A DNA stretch of 64,000 bases, taken from assembly GCF_009905375.1 (NCBI RefSeq), contig NC_133650.1, positions 289,280,423 to 289,344,422 of the forward strand, written 5' to 3'. Shown piece by piece: positions 45,768 through 57,524 of the stretch; position 1 is the stretch's first letter; every line of letters begins with the position of its first letter. Below the pieces are notes generated by a model. The model was not told the origin of the DNA. It saw only the letters and a program-made list of their open reading frames with translations, and ran no database searches. Position numbers and translations under genes: made by a program. The stretch is from Apium graveolens (lineage: Eukaryota; Streptophyta; Magnoliopsida; Apiales; Apiaceae).

Positions 45768-48738
45768 TCACTTTCTGATCTCTCTGATGTCAGGAGTTGT
45801 TCTGAGATAGTTCTTTAACAAACATCTCTCAGCATATCTGAGTTCATCAATCATCCTCCTTTTAGCATCTTTAAGTTCTGCAGAATCTTCACCAGTTTGA
45901 AAGATTGCAGCCCTGAGATCATTAATTTTAGCTTTCCTTATGTCTTTATCCAGTCTGATCAAATACGCCTTGTCAGACTCAAGATTGAATTCCACAGCCT
46001 TGTAACCCAGAAAGGTAGTTATAATCTTAGCAGAGTTAGGCTTCATCTCAATAATATCACCCTTGTGATCTCTGTACTTTGGAAGATATGTGCGGTCAGA
46101 CACAATAAAGCCTTTTCTGTCTCTGAATTTGACTCTTCAAATAGTTTGTAGCACTTTCTGTTATTTTGTCATTCACTTAAAGTAAGAATAATACATGTTC
46201 CAATTCTTCAAAATACTTCAGTGGAATGGCATTTTCCCTTATATAATAAACCCTACCATCTGTCATGAAGTACAACAAGATGTGTTCTCTCAAGTAGGTA
46301 TGGTAAACCATCTGTACAGATTCTAGTTGATTCAATCTTTCAGGAGTTGCTCCAATACCTGGTTCACTTAAGGAAGTTGGATCATTGGTTGTGTTCTGTA
46401 TTCTTCTTTCATCAGCACTACCCAATCCAGATTTATCTCTTGCTTCTTTTCCAGTAACCACTCTTGCTTCAAAACCACTTATAGCAGTCTTCAATGGTTG
46501 AGTCTGTTTGGCTTTGGTGAATCATGGTAGGAGTAACTTTGAGGGTTTAACATGAGCAATGTCAGAGGTTTCCTTTGATTTATCTTCTGATATCAAGTTA
46601 ACTTGAGCTATGTCAGAGGTTACTTGCTTCTTTGAGATATCAGAACTAACTATATCCTGACTCTGAACAACTTGAGCCATGTCAGAGGTTATCTTAGAAA
46701 TTTTTCTTGAAGTCAGAGCAAGATCAGCATCTTCAACAGTAATTTCTTCATCCACAGGAGGCACATAAACCTTGATAGGTTCACCAACTTTCTCTTTGCC
46801 CTTGGACCTTGGATCTATCTGCAATTGTGATTTAGCCTTGGTTGCTTCAGGATTTATTCTTTCTTTTATCACAATGCCTTTGGCCTTTGGAAGTTTCTTT
46901 TTACCAACAGAAACTTCAGATTTAGATTTGACTTTTTCTGACTTAAGTCTAGCTTCTTCTTCCATCGGACTCTCAAAGTTCATTCCTGGATTTTCTTTCA
47001 GAAATAGCTGTCTTGATATTTCTTCATCAAGATCCAAAAGTTCATCAGAACTTATCCTTTTACCAGTAGCAGAAGTAATTATTTTTTCAGCATCAGAACT
47101 TGTCCTGTGACTTGTAATTTCAGCTCTTCTTGATGAGAATCTTCTACCTTGACCATGACCTCCACCCATTCCAGAGTTTCCCTGGTCATCTTTTTCATCA
47201 TCCTTCCCCTTCAGTGTCTTAACAGTTTTGTATTTGGACTTAATTACTTTCTCCCCCTTTTTGGCATCAGCAGGTAAGAGAAGAGAGACAAGCAATTCGA
47301 CTGAGGCTTGGATTTCATCGAGTTGAGATTGCTGAGAAGCTTGATTTTTCAAAATATCATCAATCTGAGACTGTTGCTTCTCTTGGGTCTTCTCAATGTA
47401 AGCAACTCTGTCAAAGGTAGGTTGGAAGAATTTTTTCTTATCAATTTTCTGAGTCATTTCTTGATTGAGCAATTCTTCCTGAATTTTATGTAAATCTGCA
47501 TGAGTTGTTGAATGGAGACCTTGAAGATGTCTAGTACTCAATGCAGTGACTCAAAGCTGTGTCTTGAAATCATCATTAATTAACATTTCATCAGTGTTTG
47601 CCAAGTGCTCAGCAAGAATCTTTTCAGATGGAACAAAGGTAACTGAGTTCCATTCCTTATTCCACTCCTGTCCTCTAGGAGTTTCACTCCAAGGTACTGG
47701 TGCTGCTCTTATAACAAACTTCTTAACTAGTTCAGATTTATGAACAGATTGTTGAGGTGCATGTCCTGAAGGACCAGCTTCATCAGCATCTGCATTAATA
47801 GCAGCATCACCAGTAGTATCAGCATTTAAAGCATCAGAACTGACAGAATCAGCATCTTCTGATAAAACAACAGTATGAGAAGCAATTGAGGCTTCAGCAT
47901 CATCCTCTAAGTGCTGATCTGTTTCCAAGTTCTGATCAACAGCCATATCCTGATGCTCACCTATATTCTGATCATCAACATCTAGATGCAGAGAAGGTGT
48001 TGTAGATAATTCTGGAGTTTGAGTGGCATCAGTAAAAGGTGTTGTAGATGGATTAATTTCTGTTGGAGCTTCTAAGTAGAGAACCTCAGGCACAACCAGG
48101 TTGTCAATATCAATTTCAGCACTTGTGTCTGGGTCTACAGGAGATACAGTTTCATGTACAGGAGACATAGATGGTGTGTTTGCCTTATCTGTAGCAACTT
48201 CCTGAGTTGGGGACAATGGAGAGGGAGATGCAGTAGCTTCAGTAAATTCTGGTTCTTTTGATATCAGAGATTCCTGATCTCCTTCCTTAGCTGCTGCTTC
48301 CTCATTATCTGAAGCTGGCCTTTTAGCTCTCTGTTTCTTGTATCTCTTTGAAGGTGGGGATTCCTTGGGAGGTTCAGCATAAGTCATTCTTCTAAGCCTT
48401 TTGAAAAGCTTAGATCCCCCAATTCCAGAATCCTTCTGAGAAGGGACCTTCTCAGCTTCTTTAACAACAGGTTCTAATGCAGAAACCTGTTCCTCACTAT
48501 CAGACTCATCTCTCAGAACAATCCTCCTTCTCTTCTGTGGTGTCTGAGGGACAGTCTTTGTCCTCTTGGGCTTGGAAGATGAAGGCTTCACAGTATGTGC
48601 TGATGATGAAGGTTGAGCTATCTGTGAAGGTTTGAGATGTGTTCTGATAGAGGATTGAGGTATAGATGTATGAGTGTTAAGTTTTGATGTTAGTAAATCT
48701 GATGGATGTACTAAGTGCTGATAAACCTCACTCATCAA
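45768..48738 (-). pseudogene. Element F accessory ORF (aORF), short form
   Basis: The frame opens at ATG 48735 with MSEVYQHLVHPSD and then follows the G aORF from its linker to its end: a Lys/Arg cluster (KPKRTKTVPQTPQKRRR), an acidic and Ser/Thr-rich stretch, a coiled-coil-like part, and the C-terminal region ending DELRYAERCLLKNYL. The N-terminal globular region of G and D is absent, so this is a short form with another start. The frame is broken near 47545 (stop after the TQL block), 46515 and 46105-46175. The polypurine 15-mer lies at 47248-47262. Confidence 0.8.
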
Positions 48739-49747
48739 AAGAAAAAGTAAAAGAAAAGGGAATAAAAATCAGGTACTCCTTTGAGATCTAGAGTAAAAAT
48801 GTGGAAGGGACGACCCAAGTGCATTGCTGGTATTAAGTAATATGCATCAGAAAAGCAAATAATTATTTTTCTTGGTGACTTTTCACACTCTATGATTACT
48901 GGAGAAATACTCTGATAATAGCATAAATTCTGATAAGCAGTCGTGACTCACTTACACTGAGAAGCCACTGTAAAATGAAATTTCAAAAGATGCATAAAAT
49001 AAGCACAAAACAGTTGAGGTGGACTCGTGCATTAACTCATTCAAAAGTAAACTTCGGAATAATGACAGATTTTTAGTAAAGTTCTAAGTTATGCCTTATT
49101 TCTAAGATGTACTGAAGTGAATTAGACTTTACTCTTTGTCTGATATTTTGCTTAATGCACACACTTACACTCCATATGAATGATGAAAATTACTGTGGCA
49201 TTCAATGTTGCTTTAGATGAACAGTTTATGTGTCAGATTGCATAAATTCTGAGGACAAGTTCTGATGGAAGTTCTGATAAATAAGTTCTGAAGAACTGAA
49301 ATCAGAATTTGTGTGATGAATCACAGAGATAGGCATTCATTTTTCAAGTTAAGAAATCATGTTCTGATGACTGTTAAGTTCTGATATTAAATTCCGATCC
49401 TCTATTTGACTTATTTGTGGTTAAAATCTGAAACAGTCTTATTTTAAATCAGAATATATACGGGTGAGATATTAACGGTCAATACAATTAGGGTTAGTGG
49501 AACACGTACATGCACAGTAATATTTACTTGTTTCTTGTGCGCATTAAACCCTGTTTTACACTTCCAATGACTGTTTTTCTTCTTCCCAGTCTAGGGAGAC
49601 GAGGTAGAATTATTTCTACTTGTCAGCATTAAATTTCTTTGCGTCTCCTGGAATTCTATTGCCTATATAAACCAACGCCTCGAATCAGCCTACACATCAT
49701 TTCTTTTCTCACATACTCACTCTCTTTTCCTTCATACCAACACAATC
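48739..49747. promoter_or_regulatory. Element F divergent spacer between aORF and a plus-strand ORF
   Basis: About 1 kb of non-coding sequence separates the minus-strand aORF start from a plus-strand ATG at 49748. The stretch 49255-49400 is dense in the family-A motif (AAGTTCTGATA and variants, at least seven). A plus-strand TATA box (CCTATATAAACC, 49662-49673) and a short CT-rich leader precede 49748. The left part is shared with 1-447. The spacer may drive transcription both ways; that is inference. Confidence 0.6.
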
Positions 49748-49891
49748 ATGGTCAACTACAATATGTTTTTAAACTATGAGACCTTCAACATGGAGTTGAA
49801 CTGTGAGGACTGGCAGTAGGAATGGCACGTAACTGTCATTCCTGATGAGATTTGGGACTCGGTTCCCCAGGAGGTTCTCACACACCTCATG
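49748..49891 (+). pseudogene. Start of an unidentified ORF, antisense to element F
   Basis: ATG 49748 opens [18 protein letters not shown]. One TAG (49817-49819) interrupts it, and the frame goes on with [20 protein letters not shown] until the deletion joint at about 49891. A TATA box and leader stand at the expected distance upstream. The composition looks like real protein, with conserved-looking Trp and Asp residues, but I do not recognise it. It runs opposite to all other genes of F. Confidence 0.5.
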
Positions 49892-50500
49892 TTCTTTCCA
49901 TGGTTGAGGTAGAACAGTGTTTTGTCTATAGTTCCTCTGTTAAATCCACTTTCCAGAAGAAACTGAGCTAAAGTCTCATACCATGCTCTTAGAGCTTGCT
50001 TAAGGCCATAAAGTGCTTTATCAAGCCTGTAGACATGATTAGTATATTTGGGATCTACAAAGCCTAGAGGTTGTTCAACATATACTTCCTCCTCCAATTC
50101 TCCATTGAGAAAAGCACTTTTCACATCCATTTAAAAGACAGTAAACTTTTTGTGAGCAGCATAAGCCAAAAATATCCTTATGGCTTCCAATCTAGCAACT
50201 GGTGCAAATGTTTCATCATAATCAATTCCCTCCTGTTGAGAATATCATTTTACAACCAACCTTGCCTTATTCCTTGTAATTATGCCATCACTATCAGTTT
50301 TTTTTCTGAATACCCACTTCGTACCAACAACAGATATGTTCTTTGGTCTTGGCACTAGGGTCCAGACTTTGTTTCTTTCAAATTCATTTAACTCTTCATG
50401 CATTGCTTGCACCCAATCAGCATCTTGAAGAGCTTCTTCCACTTTCTTTGGTTTAGTCTGAAAAAGAAAAGAATTGTAAAGACATTCACTCGAAGTAGTT
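49892..50500 (-). pseudogene. pol: Element F pol: N-terminal half of reverse transcriptase
   Basis: The RT from [12 protein letters not shown] to [17 protein letters not shown] is readable, with stops near 50132 and 50248. The sequence ends just before the YVDD block. Compared with element A, everything from about position 1935 down to 952 is missing, so the RT catalytic motif and RNase H are gone. Confidence 0.88.
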
Positions 50501-52251
50501 GTTCTAGTTCTGACACCTGCATCAGGATTTCCAATAATTAAGTCAGGTGTATGTGATTTAGTTCACTTCCTTGCAGATGGAAGGTTTTCTCTAGAACTGG
50601 ATGCTCCCCCATGATTCATGCTATCTTTATCAACATTTTCTAATGCTCCCCCTGAAACTATGCTCTCTGAGTTGGATCCTTCAGAAATTAAGTTTTCAGA
50701 ACTATCAGAACTTGGCTTATCAGAACTTGAAGAGCCAGTTGTATGTTCTGATGCTTCTTGAGATGTGATGGTATCTTGAGTATGCTCCCCCTGCATAGGT
50801 GCATCTTCCTTTGGCGTAGTCACCACAGTTTCAATAACATCAGAGTTTAATCCATCAGAGTTTACAGTATCAGGATTTAGACTGTCAGGATTTTCAGTAT
50901 CAGAATTTAAGTGTTCATTTTCAAATCTCAGCTGATCATGATCATTGAAATCTTCAAGTCCAGTAATCTTCTTATCATCAAAAGAGACATTGATAGATTC
51001 CATGACCACTCTTGTTCTCAAGTTATAGACTCTGAAGGCTTTTGTGGAAAGTGGATATCCAACAAAGATTCATTCATCAGCTTTTAGACCAAATTTGGAT
51101 AGTTGTTCAGGGTGAGTCTTAAGAACAAAACATTTGCATCCAAATACATGAAAATACTTCAGATTTGGCTTCTTATTCTTCACCATCTCATATGGTGTCT
51201 TCCCTTGCTTGTTAATGAGTGTTGCATTCTGAGTAAAACAAGCAGTCTGCACAGCTTCAGCCCAGAAATAGGTTGGAAGCTTTGCTTCATCAAGCATTGT
51301 ACGTGCAGCTTCAATGAGAGTTCTATTCTTTCTTTCAACAACTCCATTTTGCTGTGGAGTTCCAGGAGCAGAAAATTCCTTCTTGATTCCATGGTTTTTG
51401 CAGAACTCTTCCATTATCAAATTCTTGAACTCAGTACCATTATCACTTCTTATTATCTTCACATAATCTTTGACCAATTTATCCAGTTTCCTGACATGAT
51501 CAATCAAAATAGATGCAGTTTCACTTTTTGTGTGCAAGAAATACACCCATGTGTATCTGGTGAACTCATCCACTATGACCATAGCATATTTCTTCTTTGC
51601 AATAGACATGACATTTACTGGACCTAATAGATCAACATGTAGTAGGTGATAAGGCTTAAGAATTGATGATTCAGTCTTGCTCTTGAATGAGGATTTCCTT
51701 TGTTTAGCCTTCTGACAAGAATCACAAAGGCCATCAGGAGCAAATACTGACTTTGGCAGTCCTCTCACAAGATCTTTCTTGACTAGTTCATTTATATTGT
51801 TGAAATTTAAATGAGAGAGTTTCTTGTGCCAATTCCAGCTTTCTTCAATTGATGCTCTACTCATCAGACAGATTGCAGAACCATCAGTACTTGTTGAAAG
51901 CTTGGCTTCATAGATGTCACCATGCATGTATCCTTTCAGAACAGCTTTGCCTGTAGATTTACTAATAACTTCACAGTGTTCTTCAAAGAAATTCACATGA
52001 TAACCTCTGTCACGGATTTGACTAACACTCAGTATATTTTGTTTAAGTCCTGAAACCAGAGCTACTTCTTTAATGATGACATTCCCAAGATTGATATTGC
52101 CATATCCCAACATTTTTCCAATATTGCCATCTTCATAAGAAACACTTGGGCCAGCCTTCTCCACAAAATCTGATAGCAGGGCTTTATTTCCAGTCATATG
52201 TCCTGAACATCCACTGTCCAGAACTAGGATGTTTTTCCTATTGCCCTGCAA
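50501..52251 (-). pseudogene. pol: Element F pol: protease, integrase and linker
   Basis: The protease (LDSGCSGHMTG), zinc module (WHKKLSHLN, CDSCQKAK) and integrase D-D-E residues (HVDLLGPV, RSDNGTEF, GVVERKN) are intact over 393 codons. A TGA at about 51070 lies in the block before GYPLSTKAFRVY. A further TGA near 50562 lies at the RKWTK block; both are one transition from sense. The linker keeps the three GGGGGAG tracts seen in element A. Confidence 0.88.
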
Positions 52252-54603
52252 TCACAAAGACCACGAATGATTAGTTTTAAGGACCCGGACTTGCTTGGAT
52301 CCTTTGGCCTTATTAAGTTTGTTAACATTTGCAGCGGATTTAGCATCAGAGTTTATGATAACATTTTTTTTATCAGAATTTACACTATCAGACTTTGAAT
52401 CAGAACTTACACTAGAAGGAACAATGCTAACTTTCTTTAAAGAAGGTTTTATTTGATAATAATCATAGTACAGACTATGATATTCCTTACAAGTATAAAT
52501 GGAATGCCATAAACTATCACAATGAAAACAAGGATTTTGTGGCTTATATCTAACAGACTGACTCTTAACTCCTGACTTGAAGGTAAGGAGTTTATGTTCT
52601 TATTCTTCCTGCAAAAAGAAGCCAGATGGTTAGAACTTCCACAGTTATGACACGTTTTTTCTAGGAACATCAGGAATAGGCTTATAATCATTGCTTTTAT
52701 TCACACCTTCCTTTCCATTCCTATTTTTCCTAGGTGATTTTACCTTGTTTGCATTCTTAACATCTTTCAGCTTATGCTTAAGCTGCTTCTTTGTCATTAA
52801 GCCTACGTTTACTTCAGTTGTCTTTTCCTGTTTTAATTTGTCAGAAGTTAATTCCTTTTTAACTTCTGATTTCTCATTATCAGACTTTACAGCTACAAAC
52901 TTAACAGGCTTTAACTTAGATTTTTGATTAACAACTATAGGCTTAATTTCTACAATTCCTTTATCATTCTTATCATCTCCATAACCTAAGCCCTCTTTCC
53001 AGTTTTCACTACTTAACAAATTATGAGTTGTTTTGCCAGAGTTAGTCCTAGTCCTGATAATCTCTCTTTCCTTTTCTAACTCAGCTTTTAGAGATTCATT
53101 CATTTTAAGCACTTCATCCCTAACATAGAAAGCATCATCTCTATCTTTCTGAGTTTGATGGAACATGTCTAACTCTTTTTCTAAATAATCATTCCTCTTT
53201 TTGCAAGCAAGATTTTCAGAAGTTAATCTTTCACATGTTAAATTTTGATCTCTATAGCTAATGAACATGGTTTTAAGATATCTTCTCAACTCATTAATAT
53301 CATCAGTATGAAAGGCATAAGTAGTTTTAGGTACCTTTAACTTAGCAGCTTCAGAACTGCTTTCAGCACTTGCCATATCAGCATTTGCCATCAAGGCATA
53401 ATTCTCCTCACTTTCAGAATCTGAGGTGTCTGTCCAGCTTTTGTTCTTTGTGACAAGAGCCTTGCCTTTGTCACTTTTCACTTTCTTGCAATCAGGAGAT
53501 ATGTGGCCTTTCTCACCACAGTTGTAGCATTTGACATTTGTATAATCTCCTCTGTCAGACTTTCCTCATTTGCCCTCAGATTTTCTGAAATTCTTCTTAT
53601 CAGAACTTGCACCTTTCCTGGAAAATTTATTTCCCTTCCTAAACTTCCTGTATGCAATCTTTGTGATTCCTTTCACCATAAGGGCACACAGCTTCATCAT
53701 CTCTTCATCAGCATCCATCTCAGGCAAGCTTTCAGATTCTGAGGCATCATCACTATCAGAACTTGATGACTCAGTATCAGACTTTGTGAAGAGAGCTTTA
53801 CCCTTGCCTTTCCTTGAGGTAGCTGGCTTGGGGGATTCTTCTTCAGCCTTAAGAGCAATTGTCCTTGACTTTCCTCCTTTCCTCTTGCTTCTTTGTTCCA
53901 TCTCAAGTTCATGAGTCTTGAGCATCCCATAAATTTCATCAAGAGTCATTTCATCAAGATTATAGTTGTCTCTTATTGTTGTTGCCTTCAAATCCCAGCT
54001 TTTAGGAAGAGCCAACAGGAATTTAAGGTTTGAATCTTCAAGATCATACTCCTTATCAACCAGTGACAAATCATTCAAGAGTTTGACAAATCTATCATAT
54101 AAATCAGTCAATGACTCATTAGCCTTTGAGTCAAAGTGTTCATACTCTTGAGTGAGTATTGTCTTCCTGTTCTTCTTAATTGTATCAGTTCCCTGATATC
54201 TTATTTCCAAGGCATCCCATATCTCCTTTGCATTCTTGCAGTTTATTACCCTGTTTGACATTACATTATCAATGGCACTATGCAGTAAGTGTCGTACCTT
54301 AGCATCCTTAGCAATTGATGCGATATCTTCAGCAGTGTAGTCACTCTTCTCCTTTGGTACTGACTTTGCTACTTCACCTGCAACTGCAACAGCGAGCTTG
54401 GTTGGTTTGTGAGGCCCTTCCTTGATTCTATCAAGATATTCTGGATCTGTAGCTTCCAGAAACATAGTCATCCTCACCTTCCATATGGGATATTCAGATG
54501 GTCTCAATATGGGAACTCTAATAGCCTCATATCGGCTATGGATTTGTGTCTTTGGAGGTTCTTCAGTTTTGGTTGGCTTAGTTGGAGTTTCTACTTCAGA
54601 CAT
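52252..54603 (-). pseudogene. gag: Element F gag
   Basis: ATG 54603 opens MSEVETPTKPTK. The capsid-like region is open to a TGA near 53566. The first zinc knuckle (CYNCGEKGHISPDC) lies just after it and has all its ligands. A second open part (53481-52645) holds the coiled-coil-like region. Frameshifts at about 52655 and 52580 break the last part, where knuckles two and three are complete in their Cys/His pattern. In this copy the gag frame has no TAG at the end and is separated from pol only by TGA TTG CAG. Confidence 0.87.
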
Positions 54604-54645
54604 GATTGTTTTTGGATCTTAAATTGTTTGTATGTTAACAGATAG

Positions 54646-54657
54646 GCTCTGATACCA
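54646..54657 (-). other. Element F primer binding site
   Basis: TGGTATCAGAGC on the minus strand, two bases from the 5' LTR end, complementary to initiator tRNA-Met. Confidence 0.95.
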
Positions 54658-54659
54658 CT

Positions 54660-55265
54660 TGTTAGGTCACACACACTATAGAGGGGGGTGAATACAGTGC
54701 ATAGCACAATCAAATCGAATTCTAATAACACAAGTAACAGAAAATAGACCTCATTCAAAGCAACAAATTCTGTTACAGTATGGAACTGTCCTCTCTCAGT
54801 GATGAACAAATATCACGAGAGCTGCTAGGGTTACAATTAATAATCTTCTCGATAATGATAATACTTATAGTATAAACCCTATGTCTGTGTTTATATACTA
54901 CACAGTTACAAGATAATCGCTAATTGATATGGAATATAATTTTGCTTCCTAAAATATATCAATCAGATATCTTTTCTTCCAAGTATTCTTTTCTTCATAG
55001 AATTCCTTCTTCATGCATATCTCTTCTTACGTTTGTCTTGATCTTCTTTTCCTTTCAATCAGCCGCCTTCCTTAGCTGAACGTTTCCTTTAAGTCCTGAT
55101 ATTATCTTCTGATAAATATCTCCTGAACCTTAAGTACTGATGACTTAAGTTCTGACTTCAGTATAAGTGTTGATTTCAGTTAAGTACTGATTTGTCCTGT
55201 TTAAGTAAGATCTGAAAACTAAACATAAATCATATTAGACATGACATTATCAAATATATCTAACA
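54660..55265 (-). repeat. Element F 5' LTR
   Basis: The TATA box is TATATAA on the minus strand at 54891-54897. U3 (about 55060-55240) has the family-A motif cluster. The LTR ends at target duplication GATAA (55266-55270). Confidence 0.95.
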
Positions 55266-55270
55266 GATAA

Positions 55271-55560
55271 GTAAAATGATTTATCAATATCTTGAGTTCT
55301 CTACATGTGTTTTTGACTTGTCGAGGTCTCCAGTTCTCTACAGGTAGAATGACTTGTTGATATCTTCAGTTCTCTACATAAGATTTTGACTTGTCGATAT
55401 CTTTAGTTCTCTACATGAAGAATAACTTGTCGATGTCTCTAGTTCTCTATAGGAAGAATTTACTTGTCGATATCTCCAGTTCTCTACATGGACATTTTGA
55501 CTTATCGATATCTTCATTTCTCTACATGCATATTGACTTGTCGATATCTCTTGGGACTTT
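55271..55560. repeat. Tandem array of about eight 36-38-base units in E U3
   Basis: Each unit has the form ACTTGTCGATATCT, a short gap, AGTTCTCTACATG and a variable spacer. Seven to eight imperfect copies follow one another. Each core contains the near-palindrome TCGATATC. An array in U3 upstream of the promoter is the position in which copia elements carry enhancer repeats. Confidence 0.85.
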
Positions 55561-56046
55561 TGTACAAGTCATTTAAGACTCCTTGATATACTTCTCGATA
55601 TTTCTTTATCTGTGACTTGTCAATAGCTGACTTAGAACTTTTTTCCTAGAACAACATTATTCAACACCAAACTTCTATACTTTTCTCTCAGGTATGAACA
55701 TGATTGATCTTCTTCCAGAGTTTATTCCTTAGCTTGATGGCTATTCACAGGAAAAATCCTCAGTGTTATGTACTTAACATTTTTACAGACTAAAAAAATA
55801 CATTTACAGAATACAAAATTATATTATCAGACAACTTATCCTTAGGGGTGTTAAGATGACTTAGTCTTATTATATACATGCATGTCTTGCACAAATATTA
55901 CATAAAGAGATCGGCCTTAGATCAACCATGGACTCTATTGAATTAACATTTGGGATGAGACCCACTTGTGTACGATTAATTCCCTCTAGCAGTTCTCCTG
56001 TATCAAAGAAGTCTTGACAAAACTTGATTACTATTATTCCCAAACA
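55271..56046 (-). repeat. Element E 5' LTR, outer part (U3)
   Basis: This continues the E LTR after element F. It holds the tandem array listed separately. The rest has no ORF. The far end, read on the minus strand, is TGTTTGGGAATAATAG, a plausible LTR start. No target duplication can be checked, because the 3' LTR of E is missing. Confidence 0.65.
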
Positions 56047-56056
56047 ATCTTAATAC

Positions 56057-57043
56057 TAGAATTACATAAGGGGTGTTGAATGTAATTCTTGGTTTCTTTT
56101 CAATCTTTTGAATCTTCTTGAAAATATAAATATAACTGTGTATGAATATGCTACGTGCGGATAAGAAATATTCAAGTATTCAAAACACAAAGTAAATAAA
56201 CAAAGATGTTTAAAAACTTTCTGGTGGATTGTTGTTTCCACCAGAGATATATACAAATGTAGAAGATCTCTGTGATGCCAAAATGCACACAGCTGCTTAC
56301 AAGTTATTTTAAAAGAGAGAACTAAAAAATTCTAAACAGATTGTGCCTTCTCTATTTCTCAGTTCTTTTGATTAAAATATTTTTCTACTAGCTACTCTTG
56401 GTTTATATATTACCAAGTTACATGGGAGAAAGATAAACTAATAAAACAAAACATGTCTAAGTCTAATCACATATTTCTTCATTTCTCCATCCAACATCTT
56501 TGTATTTCTTCAAGTTATCATGGAAATGGAAATGCTTTTTGATCATGATAATCTGATTATAGGATGCCACATTCCTTTTGTGTATAATCAACCCATGTGA
56601 CTGCCAAGTCACTATCAACTCCTATTTGAATTTGTTATCCGTCAAGACTCTGTTGAATCATCCGTCGACACTCTATTGGATCATCCATCGAATGTGACTT
56701 GGGTCATCCGTCGAAGCCTTGTAGAAACATCTGTTGAAAGTCTTTCCATAGAAGTTGACTCAATTTCACTTATACAAAATTACAAGGAATCTAATATATA
56801 CAATTAGCCAACCTATTTTGCTTATCATTCTTGTAGTCAACATGACTTAGAATATCCTATAACTTCTAATTCTCTAAGATATTACAATACACAGGAATGT
56901 GCTACAAAAACTTATTTAAGCATAAACTACTCTTTCAACGGATGACGGAGAAGATTATCCGTTGAAAGTTACAAAATCACTTAATTAAATCTACTAAGGT
57001 GTTTTGGTAAAATTATCACCAAGCCTACAATATATTCCTAACA
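56057..57043 (-). repeat. Element I 3' LTR
   Basis: Read on the minus strand it starts TGTTAGGAATATATTG and ends TTATGTAATTCTA. It resembles the LTR of element C over much of its length. It carries ATCCGTCGA-type motifs (56636-56720, 56936-56965). The terminal CA seems mutated to TA. The polypurine tract TTGGGGGATAT lies at 57044-57054. Confidence 0.82.
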
Positions 57044-57520
57044 ATATCCCCCAATTTATGTCTACTAGAATTGTAGGCATAATTCAGAGGGACTTGATGA
57101 TAACAAAATACCTTATACAAAAAGATCATACAATGGCAGATAAAATGTTTAAGTGTTGCAAATTTATTGAAAGTTGACAAAAGAAAGTTCACACAAGTCT
57201 TACAAGCTTTGTTCAAGGTGCTCCTCTATTATGAGCAGATTAATCCTTTTTCCTTAAATGTCTAGTCTTCTTTCCAAGCTTCACAGTGTTCTCTTCTTTC
57301 TGGAGTTGGAGTTGTCTATAAGACTCAACTTCATCTTCATTAGATAGATCTAGCATCTCTTCCATTTTATTTAGAGTTTCATTACTTGATACTTTTAGCT
57401 GATCTTCTAGTCTGAAAAATCTTCTGGTGTTCCTCTCATCCTTGAACTTCATCAACCAGTAAGGCTTTAAGTGCACTCTACTTTCAGTGTAAGGAGTAGT
57501 TAAGATTCTTGGTAGTGCAC
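57044..57520 (-). pseudogene. Element I 3' UTR and aORF C-terminal end
   Basis: Codons at 57520-57240 read PYWLMKFKDERNTRRFFRLE and continue to a basic end, closely matching the C-terminus of the D aORF (33830-34082). This places I in the family-B group. The frame is cut by the LTR of gypsy element J at about 57521. Sequence 57044-57239 is the 3' UTR with the PPT. Confidence 0.85.
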
Positions 57521-57524
57521 CTGG

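Larger units (their letters stand above)
44960..55265 (-). mobile_element. Element F: Ty1/copia family A, both LTRs, inserted in E
   Basis: Two 606-base LTRs (44960-45565 and 54660-55265), GATAA target duplications, primer site, gag, AP-INT, partial RT, a divergent spacer, aORF and PPT are all in order on the minus strand. By eye the LTRs differ at about 20 positions, near 3.5 percent, so the insertion is moderately young. A deletion of about 1 kb or more removed the end of RT, all of RNase H and the region after it. Confidence 0.95.
38630..56046 (-). mobile_element. Element E: decayed Ty1/copia, split by element F
   Basis: In minus-strand order the element has a 5' LTR (56046-55271 and 44959-44348 on either side of F), primer site, gag, AP-INT, linker, RT and RNase H. 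The 3' LTR and any aORF are missing. Stops and frameshifts are frequent throughout, more than in any other element here, so it is the oldest copia in the window. The right limit at 56046 is inferred from a TGTTTGGGAATA start read on the minus strand. Confidence 0.8.

Noticed and set aside
55271..55560. CRISPR-like array of short repeats and spacers
   Set aside because: The units are imperfect tandem copies with no constant repeat or unique spacers of fixed length, lie inside a plant LTR, and have no cas genes nearby.
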